64,000 nucleotides of DNA from Bacillus sp. V3-13 (GCF_002860165.1 NZ_PGUZ01000029.1:1-64000); one strand, 5' to 3'; shown: positions 35,393 to 44,510, counted from the stretch's first letter. Made by a program: numbers and translations. Notes: a model not told the origin generated them from the letters alone.

Positions 35393-35625
35393 GCGTTCAC
35401 CTCATCCTCAGTCGCTTACTTTTATTTTAACAAAAAGCGCTTTCGCTCACAGCTTTTAAATGTGAGTAAATCGTGGAGGAAATAGGGGTTGTAAATCCAA
35501 AGGCGGAGTTTTTCCGGTCCGGGCGCTTAAAACCGAATATTGGCTTCAAGCGTTTTTGTCAAAATCTATAGGTAGCCATGCAAACAAATATTCGCTAAAC
35601 TATATCGTATAAAGAGGTGTAGCGA

Positions 35626-37872
35626 ATGAGGAAGAAAACACTGGCAGATTTAATCGATGAATTAAGGAAAAATGAAAATATCGTTAACTGGCATGAAATC
35701 GAACCGCAGGAAGCCCGGACGAGGCCAATCCCCGATGTGGTAAACGAGAGAATTAAAGCAGCCTTGCGCAAAAGGGGCATCGAAGAACTGTACAGCCACC
35801 AGTTTACAGCTTTTCAGACTTTGCAAAAGGGCGAAAATATTGTAGCAGAGACCCCAACGGCTTCGGGTAAAACGCTTTGCTATAACTTGCCTGTACTGCA
35901 AGCGATCGCGGAAGTTGAAACGAACCGGGCGCTTTATTTATTTCCGACAAAAGCATTGGCGCAGGATCAGAAAAGCGAGCTAAATGAAATCATAAACGAG
36001 ATGGGTATAGATATAAAAAGCTATACATACGATGGCGATACTTCACCCGCGATAAGGCAGACCGTAAGAAAAGCCGGACATATCGTGATTACCAATCCGG
36101 ATATGCTCCATAGTGCGATCCTTCCCCACCATACAAAATGGGTCAGCCTGTTCGAAAATCTCAAGTATATCGTGATTGATGAACTGCACACATACAGGGG
36201 CGTGTTTGGCAGCCACGTAGCGAACGTGATAAGGCGGTTAAAACGGATATGCAAATTTTACGGAAGCAATCCTATTTTTATCTGCACGTCCGCGACGATC
36301 GCGAACCCAAAGGAACTCGCTGAACAGCTGACAGGAAACCCGATGCGCTTGATTGACGATAACGGGGCACCAAGAGGCAGGAAGCACTTTGTCTTCTACA
36401 ACCCACCTATCGTGAATAAGCCTTTAAATATCAGGAAAAGTGCAACAGTGGAAGTGAACAATCTCGCCAAGGAATTTTTACAGAATAAAATACAGACGAT
36501 CGTCTTTGCAAGAAGCAGGGTAAGGGTTGAAATTATCTTAAGCCATCTGCAGGAGCTCGTGAAACAAGAGATCGGCACGAAATCGATAAGAGGATACAGG
36601 GGCGGCTATTTGCCGAAGCAGCGCCGCGAGATAGAAAAGGGCCTTCGGGACGGGGAAATCCTTGGGGTTGTCAGTACGAACGCCCTCGAATTGGGAGTGG
36701 ATATTGGCCAGCTGCAGGTGTGCGTGATGACCGGATATCCCGGAAGCGTCGCCAGTACATGGCAGCAGGCGGGACGGGCAGGACGAAGGCACGGGGAAGC
36801 CCTGATTTTAATGGTCGCAGGCAGTACTCCGATCGACCAATATATCGTCCAGAATCCCGGCTATTTTTTCGACAGGTCTCCCGAAGCTGCGAGAATCAAC
36901 CCGGAAAACCTGATCATTTTAGTTGATCATTTAAAATGCGCCGCCTATGAGCTGCCTTTTAAAGAAGGCGAAGAATACGGCCCATTGGAAATACAGGAGA
37001 TACTCGAATACCTGACAGAAGAAAAAGTGTTGCACCAGAACGGGGATAAATTTTACTGGGCCAATCAATCTTTCCCGGCGTCCAATATCAGCCTGCGGTC
37101 CGCTTCGCAGGAAAACGTCGTGATTGTTGACCAATCGGTGACAGCCGATGTGAAAATCATCGGGGAAATGGATCGGTTTAGCGCAATGACCCTTTTACAC
37201 GACGAAGCAATATACTTGCATGAAGGTGTACAGTACCAGGTTGAAAAACTGGACTGGGATCATAAAAAAGCCTATGTAAGAGAAGTGGATGCAGATTATT
37301 ATACCGATGCCAATCTCGCCGTCCAGCTGAAGGTGCTGGAAATAGACAGGACGTCAAACAGAAAGACAACGGCGATCAACTTTGGCGATGTTTCGATCAA
37401 TATCCTGCCGAGCATATTTAAAAAAATTAAGCTGACAACGTTTGAAAATGTTGGATACGGTCAGATTCATTTACCGGAAGAAGAATTGCATACGAGTGCT
37501 GCGTGGCTTGAACTGAAAGAAGCCGATCTTCGGATTGGTGAAAAGACGCTCGAACAGCTGCTGATGGGAATAGCAAACGTTTTTAAGCATATCGTCCCGA
37601 TCCATGTGATGTGCGATCGAAACGACGTCCATGTCGTATCGCAAATAAAAGCAGCCCATACGCAATTGCCGACGATCTTTTTATACGACCATTATCCGGG
37701 AGGGATCGGGCTTGCAGAGGACGTCTATAAACGCTTCGATGAAATCAAGGAAGCGGCTAAAAATTTAATAGTGAAATGCACATGTGAAGACGGCTGCCCT
37801 TCTTGTATAGGCACAGAAATAGAAGGGATTAGGGCGAAGGAAAAAAGCATCGAGCTTCTCGACCAGTTTTAA
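35626..37872 (+). CDS. mrfA: DEAD/DEAH helicase MrfA (YprA)
   Basis: A 748-residue superfamily 2 helicase with Walker A ETPTASGKTLCYNLP, a DELH box (IDELHTYRGVFG), motif VI QQAGRAGRRHG, and a C-terminal DUF1998/MZB domain with four cysteines, KCTCEDGCPSCIG. In B. subtilis YprA (MrfA) and YprB (MrfB) form a UvrA-independent nucleotide excision route that repairs mitomycin C damage. GAGGTG precedes the ATG. mrfB follows after a 46-bp gap in the same direction, consistent with an operon. Confidence 0.95.
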   Translation: MRKKTLADLIDELRKNENIVNWHEIEPQEARTRPIPDVVNERIKAALRKRGIEELYSHQFTAFQTLQKGENIVAETPTASGKTLCYNLPVLQAIAEVETNRALYLFPTKALAQDQKSELNEIINEMGIDIKSYTYDGDTSPAIRQTVRKAGHIVITNPDMLHSAILPHHTKWVSLFENLKYIVIDELHTYRGVFGSHVANVIRRLKRICKFYGSNPIFICTSATIANPKELAEQLTGNPMRLIDDNGAPRGRKHFVFYNPPIVNKPLNIRKSATVEVNNLAKEFLQNKIQTIVFARSRVRVEIILSHLQELVKQEIGTKSIRGYRGGYLPKQRREIEKGLRDGEILGVVSTNALELGVDIGQLQVCVMTGYPGSVASTWQQAGRAGRRHGEALILMVAGSTPIDQYIVQNPGYFFDRSPEAARINPENLIILVDHLKCAAYELPFKEGEEYGPLEIQEILEYLTEEKVLHQNGDKFYWANQSFPASNISLRSASQENVVIVDQSVTADVKIIGEMDRFSAMTLLHDEAIYLHEGVQYQVEKLDWDHKKAYVREVDADYYTDANLAVQLKVLEIDRTSNRKTTAINFGDVSINILPSIFKKIKLTTFENVGYGQIHLPEEELHTSAAWLELKEADLRIGEKTLEQLLMGIANVFKHIVPIHVMCDRNDVHVVSQIKAAHTQLPTIFLYDHYPGGIGLAEDVYKRFDEIKEAAKNLIVKCTCEDGCPSCIGTEIEGIRAKEKSIELLDQF

Positions 37873-37918
37873 AAAAGGGCAAGCCAGCTTGTCCGGCAAT
37901 CATGAGGAAGTGATAGAG

Positions 37919-39184
37919 ATGTCGCTGAAAAATAAACTAAACAGATTGAAGCCGCATTTAGCCGTTTCGGGCGAGGCGGCTGTGGAACGGGTTCCATCAA
38001 TTGATTCGTCCGGCCAGGATGACATTCCATTCCTGTCCGACTGGGTAAAAGAAAATACGTTACCCTATTACTTTGATAACAATTATTGCTTGATCAGGGA
38101 AGTCCGCTACCCATTATCACACCGGCATGGCAAATATCTGTTTGCTGATTTTTTTGAAGCGGTCGAGCTCTGGAATCGCACAAATATTGTCCACCCTCTT
38201 TCGGCAGCAGGCTGCAAGGCTCAGGACTTGTTCTTTTTTGATACGGAAACGACCGGGCTCGGCGGCGGGACAGGCAACACGATTTTTCTGCTGGGACATG
38301 CAAGCTTCAGCGATGAGCACGTCGTTGTAAAGCAGCATATTTTACCCCACCCAGGCGCAGAAATTCCGCTCTATCAAAGCTTTTTGGAAAATGTAAACTA
38401 CCAGACACTTGTTACATACAATGGAAAGTCATTTGATTGGCCGCAGGTCAAAACGAGGCATACCTTGATCAGAGAACATGTTCCGAAGCTTCCGCCTTTT
38501 GGCCATTTTGATTTATACCATGCTGCGAGAAGGCTCTGGAAGCATAAGCTGGAGAGGCTAAAGCTTTCGATCGTCGAAAAAGAAATTTTGCAGGTCGAGA
38601 GGATCGATGATATTCCCGGTTTTCTGGCGCCGATGATTTATTTCGATTTTGTCGAAAGAAAAAATCCGGAAGGAATGTTTGGAATTATCAAGCATAATGA
38701 GATCGATATTCTTTCGCTGATTACCCTCTATACGCACCTCTCTTTCCAGTTGTTGCGTAAAGATAAACAGCAAACAACGAAAGAAACGTTCGAGGTTGGC
38801 AGGTGGTATGCATCGGTTGGAAATCACGAGGAAGCAGCCAACAGCTTTTTGGAACTCATCGGCGGAAACGGAACGGATGCGGTTGAAGCAAAGCTGGCAA
38901 TGGCCTATCAATATAAACAGCAGCACGATTGGGGCCTGGCCCTCAAGTTATTCATTGAAACAGCTGCCGCAGGAAACGAAAATCAGCAAATAGAAGCATT
39001 GGTGGAAGCGGCAAAAATTGTCGAGCATCGCCATAAAAATTATATAGAGGCGCTGGGCTTTACCGATCGGGCGGTCGAAATCTGTGAAAAACAAACAGAA
39101 AACGAAAAATTTTTTGGCCAGCTGCTTCATCGCAAAGCGAGGCTGATGCGAAAAATCGCTTTGAAAAAGAACGAGATGCAGTGA
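37919..39184 (+). CDS. mrfB: DEDDh exonuclease MrfB (YprB) with TPR-like tail
   Basis: The 421-residue protein has an RNase H-like exonuclease core with FFDTETTGLGGGTGN (first acidic residues), TYNGKSFDWPQVKTRH and a late HNEIDILSL, followed by a helical tetratricopeptide-like tail from about residue 290. MrfB works with the helicase MrfA in repair of mitomycin C lesions in B. subtilis. The ATG at 37919 (MSLKNKLNRL) follows GAGGAAGTGA; the upstream ATG at 37889 lacks such a site. Confidence 0.93.
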   Translation: MSLKNKLNRLKPHLAVSGEAAVERVPSIDSSGQDDIPFLSDWVKENTLPYYFDNNYCLIREVRYPLSHRHGKYLFADFFEAVELWNRTNIVHPLSAAGCKAQDLFFFDTETTGLGGGTGNTIFLLGHASFSDEHVVVKQHILPHPGAEIPLYQSFLENVNYQTLVTYNGKSFDWPQVKTRHTLIREHVPKLPPFGHFDLYHAARRLWKHKLERLKLSIVEKEILQVERIDDIPGFLAPMIYFDFVERKNPEGMFGIIKHNEIDILSLITLYTHLSFQLLRKDKQQTTKETFEVGRWYASVGNHEEAANSFLELIGGNGTDAVEAKLAMAYQYKQQHDWGLALKLFIETAAAGNENQQIEALVEAAKIVEHRHKNYIEALGFTDRAVEICEKQTENEKFFGQLLHRKARLMRKIALKKNEMQ

Positions 39185-39239
39185 TGCTATTTGTAACAAA
39201 ATTTTAATATTTTTATGTTGAAAACCACTAATTTCCTGG

Positions 39240-39268
39240 TTGTCTGTACATGTCGAAACCTGTAAAAT
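39240..39268 (+). promoter_or_regulatory. Sigma-A promoter before the 31-residue membrane peptide
   Basis: TTGTCT at 39240-39245 and TAAAAT at 39263-39268 with a 17-bp spacer. Confidence 0.6.
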
Positions 39269-39317
39269 AGTGAATTGGATGGAATGTTCCAGCTAAAAAA
39301 TCTACGGGGATGATTGC

Positions 39318-39413
39318 ATGTATAAGGCAGTTCTGTTTATGTTTTTTCTGGTTATCTGCTTAACGGTATTTATTTTCACAGCTTTAAAGGACAGTTTTTA
39401 TACTTTCCTATAA
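39318..39413 (+). CDS. Candidate 31-residue single-span membrane peptide
   Basis: A short open frame from the ATG at 39318 encodes a peptide that is one hydrophobic helix (YKAVLFMFFLVICLTVFIF) with a short polar end (KDSFYTFL). It has GGGGAT about seven bases upstream and a good sigma-A promoter 50 bp before that, so it looks expressed. I do not recognise it. It lies in the yprB-cotD spacer. Confidence 0.5.
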   Translation: MYKAVLFMFFLVICLTVFIFTALKDSFYTFL

Positions 39414-39460
39414 GCGATTTATAGACATTCGTACGTATTAAAAATAGGTATTTTCCTTAG

Positions 39461-39488
39461 TACAAGAACCTTCCTTCCTTCATAGGCT
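39461..39488 (+). promoter_or_regulatory. Candidate sigma-K promoter of cotD
   Basis: TACA at 39461-39464 and CATAGGCT at 39481-39488 with 16 bp between. Fits a mother-cell sigma-K promoter before a known coat gene. Confidence 0.5.
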
Positions 39489-39526
39489 GGTAATGTAACC
39501 AGACTATCAGGAAAGGGGATATTTCT

Positions 39527-39916
39527 ATGCATTGCAGACCGAGTCATGTTTTACCGGCAGTTCTTCATCCGACAAAATGCTGTGTGAAGCATAATTTTAT
39601 TAACAATGTAGTACCTCATATTCATCCAACCCATACTACAACAGTCAATCACGTAAATTATCAGCATCAGCACTACTTCCCGCAGACACAATCTGTCGTA
39701 AATGAAGTTACGCACCAGCAGTTTTTCCATCCGCCAGGATCGGTTCCGCCTTTCGGTCCGGGAGCGGTGGCAGGAGCTAATATCGGCCCGGGTCCATTTG
39801 GTGCTCCTGGTCCAGGCCCTATGCCGGGCTTCGCTCCGGGTCCGGGAGCGGTGGCCGGGGCCGAATTCATGCCAGGCCAGGCGCAGGTGCCGCCAAACTG
39901 GCGAAGACGAAGATAA
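39527..39916 (+). CDS. cotD: Spore coat protein CotD
   Basis: A 129-residue CotD-type coat protein. The N-terminal half is rich in His, Cys, Val and Thr (HVLPAVLHPTKCCVKHNFIN, VVPHIHPTHTTTVNH); the C-terminal half is a Gly/Pro/Ala repeat with two GPGAVAGA units, ending in four arginines. The longer Gly-Pro tail is unlike the short B. subtilis CotD and probably expanded by repeat slippage. GAAAGGGG precedes the ATG, and a sigma-K-like promoter lies upstream. Confidence 0.88.
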   Translation: MHCRPSHVLPAVLHPTKCCVKHNFINNVVPHIHPTHTTTVNHVNYQHQHYFPQTQSVVNEVTHQQFFHPPGSVPPFGPGAVAGANIGPGPFGAPGPGPMPGFAPGPGAVAGAEFMPGQAQVPPNWRRRR

Positions 39917-39925
39917 TTTCGACAT

Positions 39926-39957
39926 CACAAGGGCTGTCTGGGGTCCTTGTGCTTTTA
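39926..39957 (+). terminator. Terminator after cotD
   Basis: CACAAGG and CCTTGTG pair, followed by GCTTTT. Confidence 0.7.
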
Positions 39958-40046
39958 CATAAAATTTTCACGTTCACACATGTTTTGGGATAACCTTCAA
40001 TATAATAGGGTGAGCAGGCAGATATGGCAGAAAAGGAGCATATAAA

Positions 40047-40607
40047 TTGGTAAAAGTAGCAGCGATATCCGGCTATAAACCATTTGAGTTAGGAATATTC
40101 CAGCAGAACCACCCTGCAGTATCTTACATAAAAACGGCAATCAAAAAGCAGCTATACCAGCTTGTGGAAGAAGGGCTGGAATGGGTGATTATCAGCGGCC
40201 AGCTCGGCGCTGAATTGTGGGCGGCGGAAGCTGTTTATGAACTGCAGCTTGATTTTCCTGAGCTTAAGCTTGGCCTGATTACTCCTTTTCTGAACCAGGA
40301 AGCCAATTGGAACGAAAAGAACAAAGAGTGGTATGAATCTGTCGTTTCACAAGCTGATTTTGTTGATTCGATTACGAAAAAAAATTATGAGAATCAATGG
40401 CAATTCCGTTTGAAAAATCAATTTTTTGTAGAAAAGAGTGGGCTGCTTCTGCTTCTCTATGATCACGAAAAGGAAGGAAGCCCAAAATATTTGTATGAAA
40501 CGGCTCTTGCCTACCGTGAAAAGCATCCATATGAGGTCCGCTTGATTACGTTCCATGATTTACAGCTGGTCGTCGAGGAAGAAGAAGAAGAAAAACGGCA
40601 ATTTTAG
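40047..40607 (+). CDS. ypsA: YpsA, DUF1273 (SLOG superfamily)
   Basis: A 186-residue Rossmann-like protein of the YpsA/DUF1273 family. Typical segments are [14 protein letters not shown] at the N-terminus, [20 protein letters not shown] (the glycine-rich SLOG loop) and [18 protein letters not shown]. subtilis YpsA affects cell division and lies next to gpsB, as here. The start is a TTG at 40047 with AAAGGAGC at about 40032-40039. It ends in an acidic Glu-rich tail. Confidence 0.9.
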   Translation: MVKVAAISGYKPFELGIFQQNHPAVSYIKTAIKKQLYQLVEEGLEWVIISGQLGAELWAAEAVYELQLDFPELKLGLITPFLNQEANWNEKNKEWYESVVSQADFVDSITKKNYENQWQFRLKNQFFVEKSGLLLLLYDHEKEGSPKYLYETALAYREKHPYEVRLITFHDLQLVVEEEEEEKRQF

Positions 40608-40692
40608 CGAGATATTTGAAAGAAAAATTGACAAAAGCAGCTATTTTTGAAAAAATATAATGTAATGATTGGCGATACTTGAGGTGAATACG

Positions 40693-40998
40693 ATGTTGTC
40701 CGATAAAGTGAAGTTAACAGCTAAAGATATTTTAGAAAAAGAGTTCAAATCCGGAATGCGCGGATACAAGCAGGAGGATGTCGACAAGTTTTTAGATTTA
40801 ATCATAAAGGATTATGAAACGTTCCACCAGGAGATTGAAGAACTTCAGCAGGAAAATATGCGCCTGCGAAAGCAGCTCGATGAAGCGACAAGGCGCCAGC
40901 CTGCTCCGGCGGCTACTGCCGGAACGACGAATTTTGATATATTAAAGCGTCTTTCAAATCTGGAAAAGCATGTATTTGGCAGTAAATTGTACGATTGA
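40693..40998 (+). CDS. gpsB: Cell division adaptor GpsB
   Basis: A 101-residue DivIVA-like protein that coordinates cell wall enzymes, including PBP1A, during the division cycle. The N-terminal membrane-binding domain is [20 protein letters not shown] followed by [16 protein letters not shown], then a coiled coil, a Pro/Ala linker and the C-terminal trimer helix [15 protein letters not shown]. The ATG at 40693 has GAGGTGA upstream; the in-frame ATG at 40669 does not. Confidence 0.95.
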   Translation: MLSDKVKLTAKDILEKEFKSGMRGYKQEDVDKFLDLIIKDYETFHQEIEELQQENMRLRKQLDEATRRQPAPAATAGTTNFDILKRLSNLEKHVFGSKLYD

Positions 40999-41030
40999 TA
41001 AATTTTTACTCGTTTTCAAAATGAATCCCA

Positions 41031-41059
41031 TTGATTTTAATCTTTGTCTTGCTTATAAT
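41031..41059 (+). promoter_or_regulatory. Promoter of rnpB
   Basis: TTGATT at 41031-41036 and TATAAT at 41054-41059, spacer 17 bp, ending about 12 bp before the RNA. Confidence 0.8.
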
Positions 41060-41070
41060 AATGAATGTAA

Positions 41071-41495
41071 TCCTTTAGTAGCGTTCGGGTAATCGCTGCA
41101 GTGAACGATAGTGATACTGCAGAGGAAAGTCCATGCTCGCACGGGCTGCGATGCCCGTAGTGTTCGTGCCTAGCCAATTCATAAGCTGGGGCAGCTTGAA
41201 CAAGATTTAAGCTGACGGCCGGAAAAACGCCTAAGTCCGCATGGATATGGCGTGAATACCTGTAAAAGTGCCACAGTGACGTAGCCTTTTTAGAAATAAA
41301 AAGGGTGGAACGAGGTAAACCCCGCGAGCGAGAAACCCAAATAATGGTAGGGGCACTTTCTCTTAGGAATTGAACGAGGAGAAGGACAGATTGGCATGCC
41401 AATTTGTAGATAGATGATTACCGCCCTCGTACGAGACAACCGTCGTTTGCAGTACAGGGGTACAGAACATGGCTTACAGAACGTTATTGTTGGGA
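41071..41495 (+). ncRNA. rnpB: RNase P RNA, type B (Bacillus type)
   Basis: The catalytic RNA of tRNA 5' maturation, about 425 nt. It matches the B. subtilis RNA at its universal segments: GCGTTCGGGTAATCGCTGCAG near the 5' end, GAGGAAAGTCCATGC from 41122, AAAGTGCCACAGTGACG, GCGAGAAACCCAAAT, GTAGATAGATGATT and ACAGAACATGGCTTACAG near 41462. The ends are set by helix P1, so each is uncertain by several bases. It is followed by a strong terminator. Confidence 0.95.
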
Positions 41496-41513
41496 TGCAT
41501 GACTTCTTAAACT

Positions 41514-41548
41514 AAAAGCTCTCCTCTTGACAGGAGAGCTTTTCTTAT
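41514..41548 (+). terminator. Terminator of rnpB
   Basis: AAAAGCTCTCCT and AGGAGAGCTTTT form a perfect stem. Confidence 0.95.
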
Positions 41549-41674
41549 CTATACGAAATTTATTACAAACAAAGTACCATTCGCTCATTTATCGGCTAAA
41601 ATAGGCGATATTAATGACTGCATACATAATCGGGATTTTCACGTGCCTGAATTAACGGAAAAAAGGGTGACAAA

Positions 41675-42814
41675 ATGGCAAAATTTAATTTAATTGCAAC
41701 AGCTGCAATGGGACTCGAAGCATTAGTTGCAAAAGAAGTCCGCGCTCTGGGCTATGAATGCGAAGTTGAAAACGGCAGGGTCAGCTTTGAAGGAGATGAG
41801 CTGGCGATTGCCCGTACAAATCTATGGCTGCGCACGGCAGATCGAATCAAAATAAAAGTGGGCGAATTTAAAGCGGAGAGCTTTGATGAGTTATTTGAAA
41901 AAACGAAAGCTCTTCCATGGGAAATCTATTTGCCGGAGGATGCCGAATTTCCCGTCAGCGGAAAATCGGTTAAATCCAGACTTTTTAGCGTTGCAGACTG
42001 CCAGGCTATTGTAAAAAAAGCGATTGTTGACCGGCTGCAGCGCCATTATAAAAGAAACACCTGGTTTGAAGAAACCGGTTCGCTCTTCCGGATCGAGGCA
42101 GCCCTGCAAAAGGATATTGCCACCTTGACGATCGACGCGAGCGGTTACGGGCTCCATCGACGCGGTTACCGGGCAGGCCAGGGGGAAGCGCCATTAAAGG
42201 AAACATTGGCTGCAGCGCTTGTCATGCTGACCAACTGGACACCAGACCGTCCTTTTATCGATCCGTTTTGCGGTTCAGGCACGATTCCAATCGAAGCGGC
42301 CCTGCTCGGCCAGAATATCGCTCCAGGGTTTAACCGGGAATTTGTCTCGGAAAATTGGGACTGGATCCCCGGGGCCGTTTGGGAGAACGCCAGAAACGAA
42401 GCGGAAGATGTTGCGAACTACGAGCAGCCGCTCGATATTCTAGGCACGGATATTGATCATCGGATGGTCAAAATCGCCGAAGAAAACGCCTTTGAAGCAG
42501 GACTTGGCGATTTGGTTTCGTTTAAGCAAAGGCAAGTAAGGGACTTTACGGCGTCAACTGAATACGGCGTCATTGTCGGTAATCCGCCGTATGGTGAACG
42601 GCTTGGGGAAAGACACGAGGTCGAACAAATGTACCGGGAAATGGGGAAGGCCTTTTCCCCATACGAGACCTGGTCAGTTTATATTCTCACCTCACATCCT
42701 GACTTTGAAAGCTTGTACGGCAAGCCGGCAACGAAAAAAAGAAAACTGTTTAACGGTTTTATCCGGACAGACTTCTATCAATACTGGGGGAAAAGACCCC
42801 CAAAAAACGTTTAA
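41675..42814 (+). CDS. ypsC: THUMP-domain 23S rRNA guanine-N2 methyltransferase (RlmL-like YpsC)
   Basis: A 379-residue rRNA methyltransferase. The N-terminal THUMP/ferredoxin-like region covers about residues 1-160, followed by a Rossmann methyltransferase domain with FIDPFCGSGTIPIEAAL for S-adenosylmethionine binding and the catalytic NPPYGERLG. It matches YpsC, the Gram-positive counterpart of the N-terminal methyltransferase half of RlmL. The gene follows rnpB as in B. subtilis. AAAAGGGTGA precedes the ATG. Confidence 0.92.
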   Translation: MAKFNLIATAAMGLEALVAKEVRALGYECEVENGRVSFEGDELAIARTNLWLRTADRIKIKVGEFKAESFDELFEKTKALPWEIYLPEDAEFPVSGKSVKSRLFSVADCQAIVKKAIVDRLQRHYKRNTWFEETGSLFRIEAALQKDIATLTIDASGYGLHRRGYRAGQGEAPLKETLAAALVMLTNWTPDRPFIDPFCGSGTIPIEAALLGQNIAPGFNREFVSENWDWIPGAVWENARNEAEDVANYEQPLDILGTDIDHRMVKIAEENAFEAGLGDLVSFKQRQVRDFTASTEYGVIVGNPPYGERLGERHEVEQMYREMGKAFSPYETWSVYILTSHPDFESLYGKPATKKRKLFNGFIRTDFYQYWGKRPPKNV

Positions 42815-42827
42815 ACAATGATTTTTG

Positions 42828-42862
42828 AAACAGCCTCGGCACATCCAGCCCGGCTGTTTTAA
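42828..42862 (+). terminator. Terminator after the RlmL-like gene
   Basis: AAACAGCC and GGCTGTTT pair over a roughly 16-base loop, followed by TT. Confidence 0.7.
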
Positions 42863-42914
42863 TTTCAAGAGAAAAGTAAATTGTTAACAAATTTGTCGAA
42901 TATAATAAACAATT

Positions 42915-42932
42915 TTGTGAATGTATTAACAA
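42915..42932 (+). promoter_or_regulatory. Rex-type operator upstream of alcohol dehydrogenase
   Basis: TTGTGAATGTATTAACAA is an 18-bp near-palindrome that fits the Gram-positive Rex pattern TTGTGAAnnnnTTCACAA with one changed base in a half-site. A further TTGTTAACAA lies at 42881-42890. Rex is the NADH-sensing repressor of fermentation genes, and an NAD-dependent alcohol dehydrogenase follows. Confidence 0.65.
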
Positions 42933-43005
42933 TCTTAATGACAAGCAAATATGTTTGCGCAATAATTAAGTTGCTTTTCTAATAGACTACCAGAGGTGAA
43001 CGAAG

Positions 43006-44043
43006 ATGTGTGAAACATGTAATGACACAAAAATGAAAGCAGCAGTAGTTCATGAATTCAGAAAGGATTTAACAGTAGAAAATGTTTCCATTCCACCTGT
43101 TGGGGATACTGATGTACTTGTTAAAATCCATGCATGCGGCGTCTGCCATACTGATTTGCACGCAGCGCACGGAGATTGGCCTGTAAAACCAAAGTTGCCT
43201 TTAATTCCCGGACATGAAGGTGTAGGCGAAGTAATTAAAGCAGGGAATGGCATTAAACATTTAAAACCGGGTGACCGTGTCGGGATCCCATGGTTATATT
43301 CCGCTTGCGGCCATTGTGAATACTGCCTTTCCGGCAGGGAAACATTATGCCCTAACCAGCATAATTCCGGCTATTCAATCGACGGGGCATATGCTGAGTA
43401 TTGCGTCGCAGATGGGAGATACACAGTAAAAATTCCTGATAATTTAAGCTATGTAGAAGCAGCACCGATCTTTTGTGCCGGTGTTACCACTTACAAAGCC
43501 TTAAAGGTCGGTGAAGCGAAGCCTGGCGAATGGGTAGCCATTTATGGAATCGGCGGTTTAGGCCATGTGGCTGTCCAATACGCAAAAGCGATGGGAAATA
43601 AAGTAGTCGCCGTTGATACTTTTGATGAAAAATTGGAGCTGGCAAAGGAACTTGGTGCTGATCTTGTAATCAATCCTAAAAAAGAAGACTCTGCGGCATT
43701 CATTCAGCGCGAGATCGGAGGCGTCCAGGCTTCCATCTGTACAGCCGTTTCAAAACGCGCATTTGATGAAGCGTATCGTGCCGTGAAGCGCGGCGGAAAA
43801 TGCGTTGCGGTAGGCCTTCCTCCTGAAATGATTGAAGTGCCGATTTTTGACACAGTTTTAAATGGTGTGAGCATTACCGGTTCTATCGTCGGAACAAGAA
43901 AGGATCTTCAGGAAGCACTGCAATTTGCTGCAGACGGCAAGGTGAAAACAACAATCACAACAGCCAAGCTTGAAGACATTAATGAAGTGTTTAAAGACCT
44001 TGAAGAAGGTAAAATTAACGGAAGAATGGTTTTAACTTTCTAG
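43006..44043 (+). CDS. adhP: Zinc-dependent alcohol dehydrogenase (AdhT/AdhP type)
   Basis: A 345-residue NAD-dependent medium-chain alcohol dehydrogenase. Catalytic zinc ligands are in [17 protein letters not shown] and PGHEGVGEV; the structural zinc is bound by C-G-H-C-E-Y-C-x7-C; the nucleotide fold has [15 protein letters not shown]. It is very like G. stearothermophilus AdhT but has nine extra N-terminal residues, MCETCNDTK, holding a CxxC pair. GAGGTGA supports the ATG at 43006, and no ribosome binding site serves the conventional start at 43033. Control by Rex is inferred from the site at 42915. Confidence 0.95.
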   Translation: MCETCNDTKMKAAVVHEFRKDLTVENVSIPPVGDTDVLVKIHACGVCHTDLHAAHGDWPVKPKLPLIPGHEGVGEVIKAGNGIKHLKPGDRVGIPWLYSACGHCEYCLSGRETLCPNQHNSGYSIDGAYAEYCVADGRYTVKIPDNLSYVEAAPIFCAGVTTYKALKVGEAKPGEWVAIYGIGGLGHVAVQYAKAMGNKVVAVDTFDEKLELAKELGADLVINPKKEDSAAFIQREIGGVQASICTAVSKRAFDEAYRAVKRGGKCVAVGLPPEMIEVPIFDTVLNGVSITGSIVGTRKDLQEALQFAADGKVKTTITTAKLEDINEVFKDLEEGKINGRMVLTF

Positions 44044-44086
44044 GTAAAAAGATTGTTAAATGCGGGAAATCCGGCATAAAATATCC

Positions 44087-44123
44087 CCTGGCCGAATAAA
44101 ATATCATTATCTTTTCGGCCAGG
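44087..44123 (+). promoter_or_regulatory. Hairpin overlapping the ribosome binding site of the 56-residue gene
   Basis: CCTGGCCGAA and TTCGGCCAGG pair perfectly; the last AGG belongs to the AGGAGG ribosome binding site at 44121-44126, so the stem could limit translation. Confidence 0.5.
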
Positions 44124-44132
44124 AGGAATACA

Positions 44133-44303
44133 ATGTACGATTCAACCATTGACTTTAATAAAATTTCAAAAGCCCTTGCGGCGACAATTGAAACGATTAA
44201 GCAGGAGCATAAACCTGCTGACAGTGCCTTAATGAACCTGGAAGCTGCCAGAGAACAATTGCAGCAAGCATTGTCTTTCTCATTGTCTTCCACGCATAAA
44301 TAA
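44133..44303 (+). CDS. Small helical protein of unknown function
   Basis: A 56-residue protein starting MYDSTIDFNKISKALAAT, soluble and helical, ending FSLSSTHK. AGGAGG lies seven bases before the ATG and a terminator follows, so the gene looks real. It occupies about the place of B. subtilis yptA between ypsC and ypvA, but I cannot confirm homology. No motif is visible. Confidence 0.65.
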   Translation: MYDSTIDFNKISKALAATIETIKQEHKPADSALMNLEAAREQLQQALSFSLSSTHK

Positions 44304-44312
44304 GCAATCAGG

Positions 44313-44346
44313 GAGAAACGTCTCTATTACAGGGCGTTTCTTTTTC
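44313..44346 (+). terminator. Terminator after the 56-residue gene
   Basis: GAAACG and CGTTTC pair over a 16-base loop, followed by a T-run. Confidence 0.7.
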
Positions 44347-44388
44347 GTATTCCATACTGTTAACCAGAAATTTCTTCCCCGGTGATTC

Positions 44389-44416
44389 TTGACTAAGCGG
44401 TTCATTACGATAAAAT
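44389..44416 (+). promoter_or_regulatory. Sigma-A promoter of ypvA
   Basis: TTGACT at 44389-44394 and TAAAAT at 44411-44416 with a 16-bp spacer, about 160 bp before the start codon. Confidence 0.65.
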
Positions 44417-44510
44417 GGTTGTTAGCTGCCCGTTTAAAAAGCGCTGATAATCGTAATAATGAACGAGGGCCAAATCTAATTTATAATATAAGGCAGGCTT
44501 CATTAAAGGT

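Noticed and set aside
41037-41402. Minus-strand frame across rnpB
   Set aside because: The region is the RNase P RNA; the frame is fortuitous.
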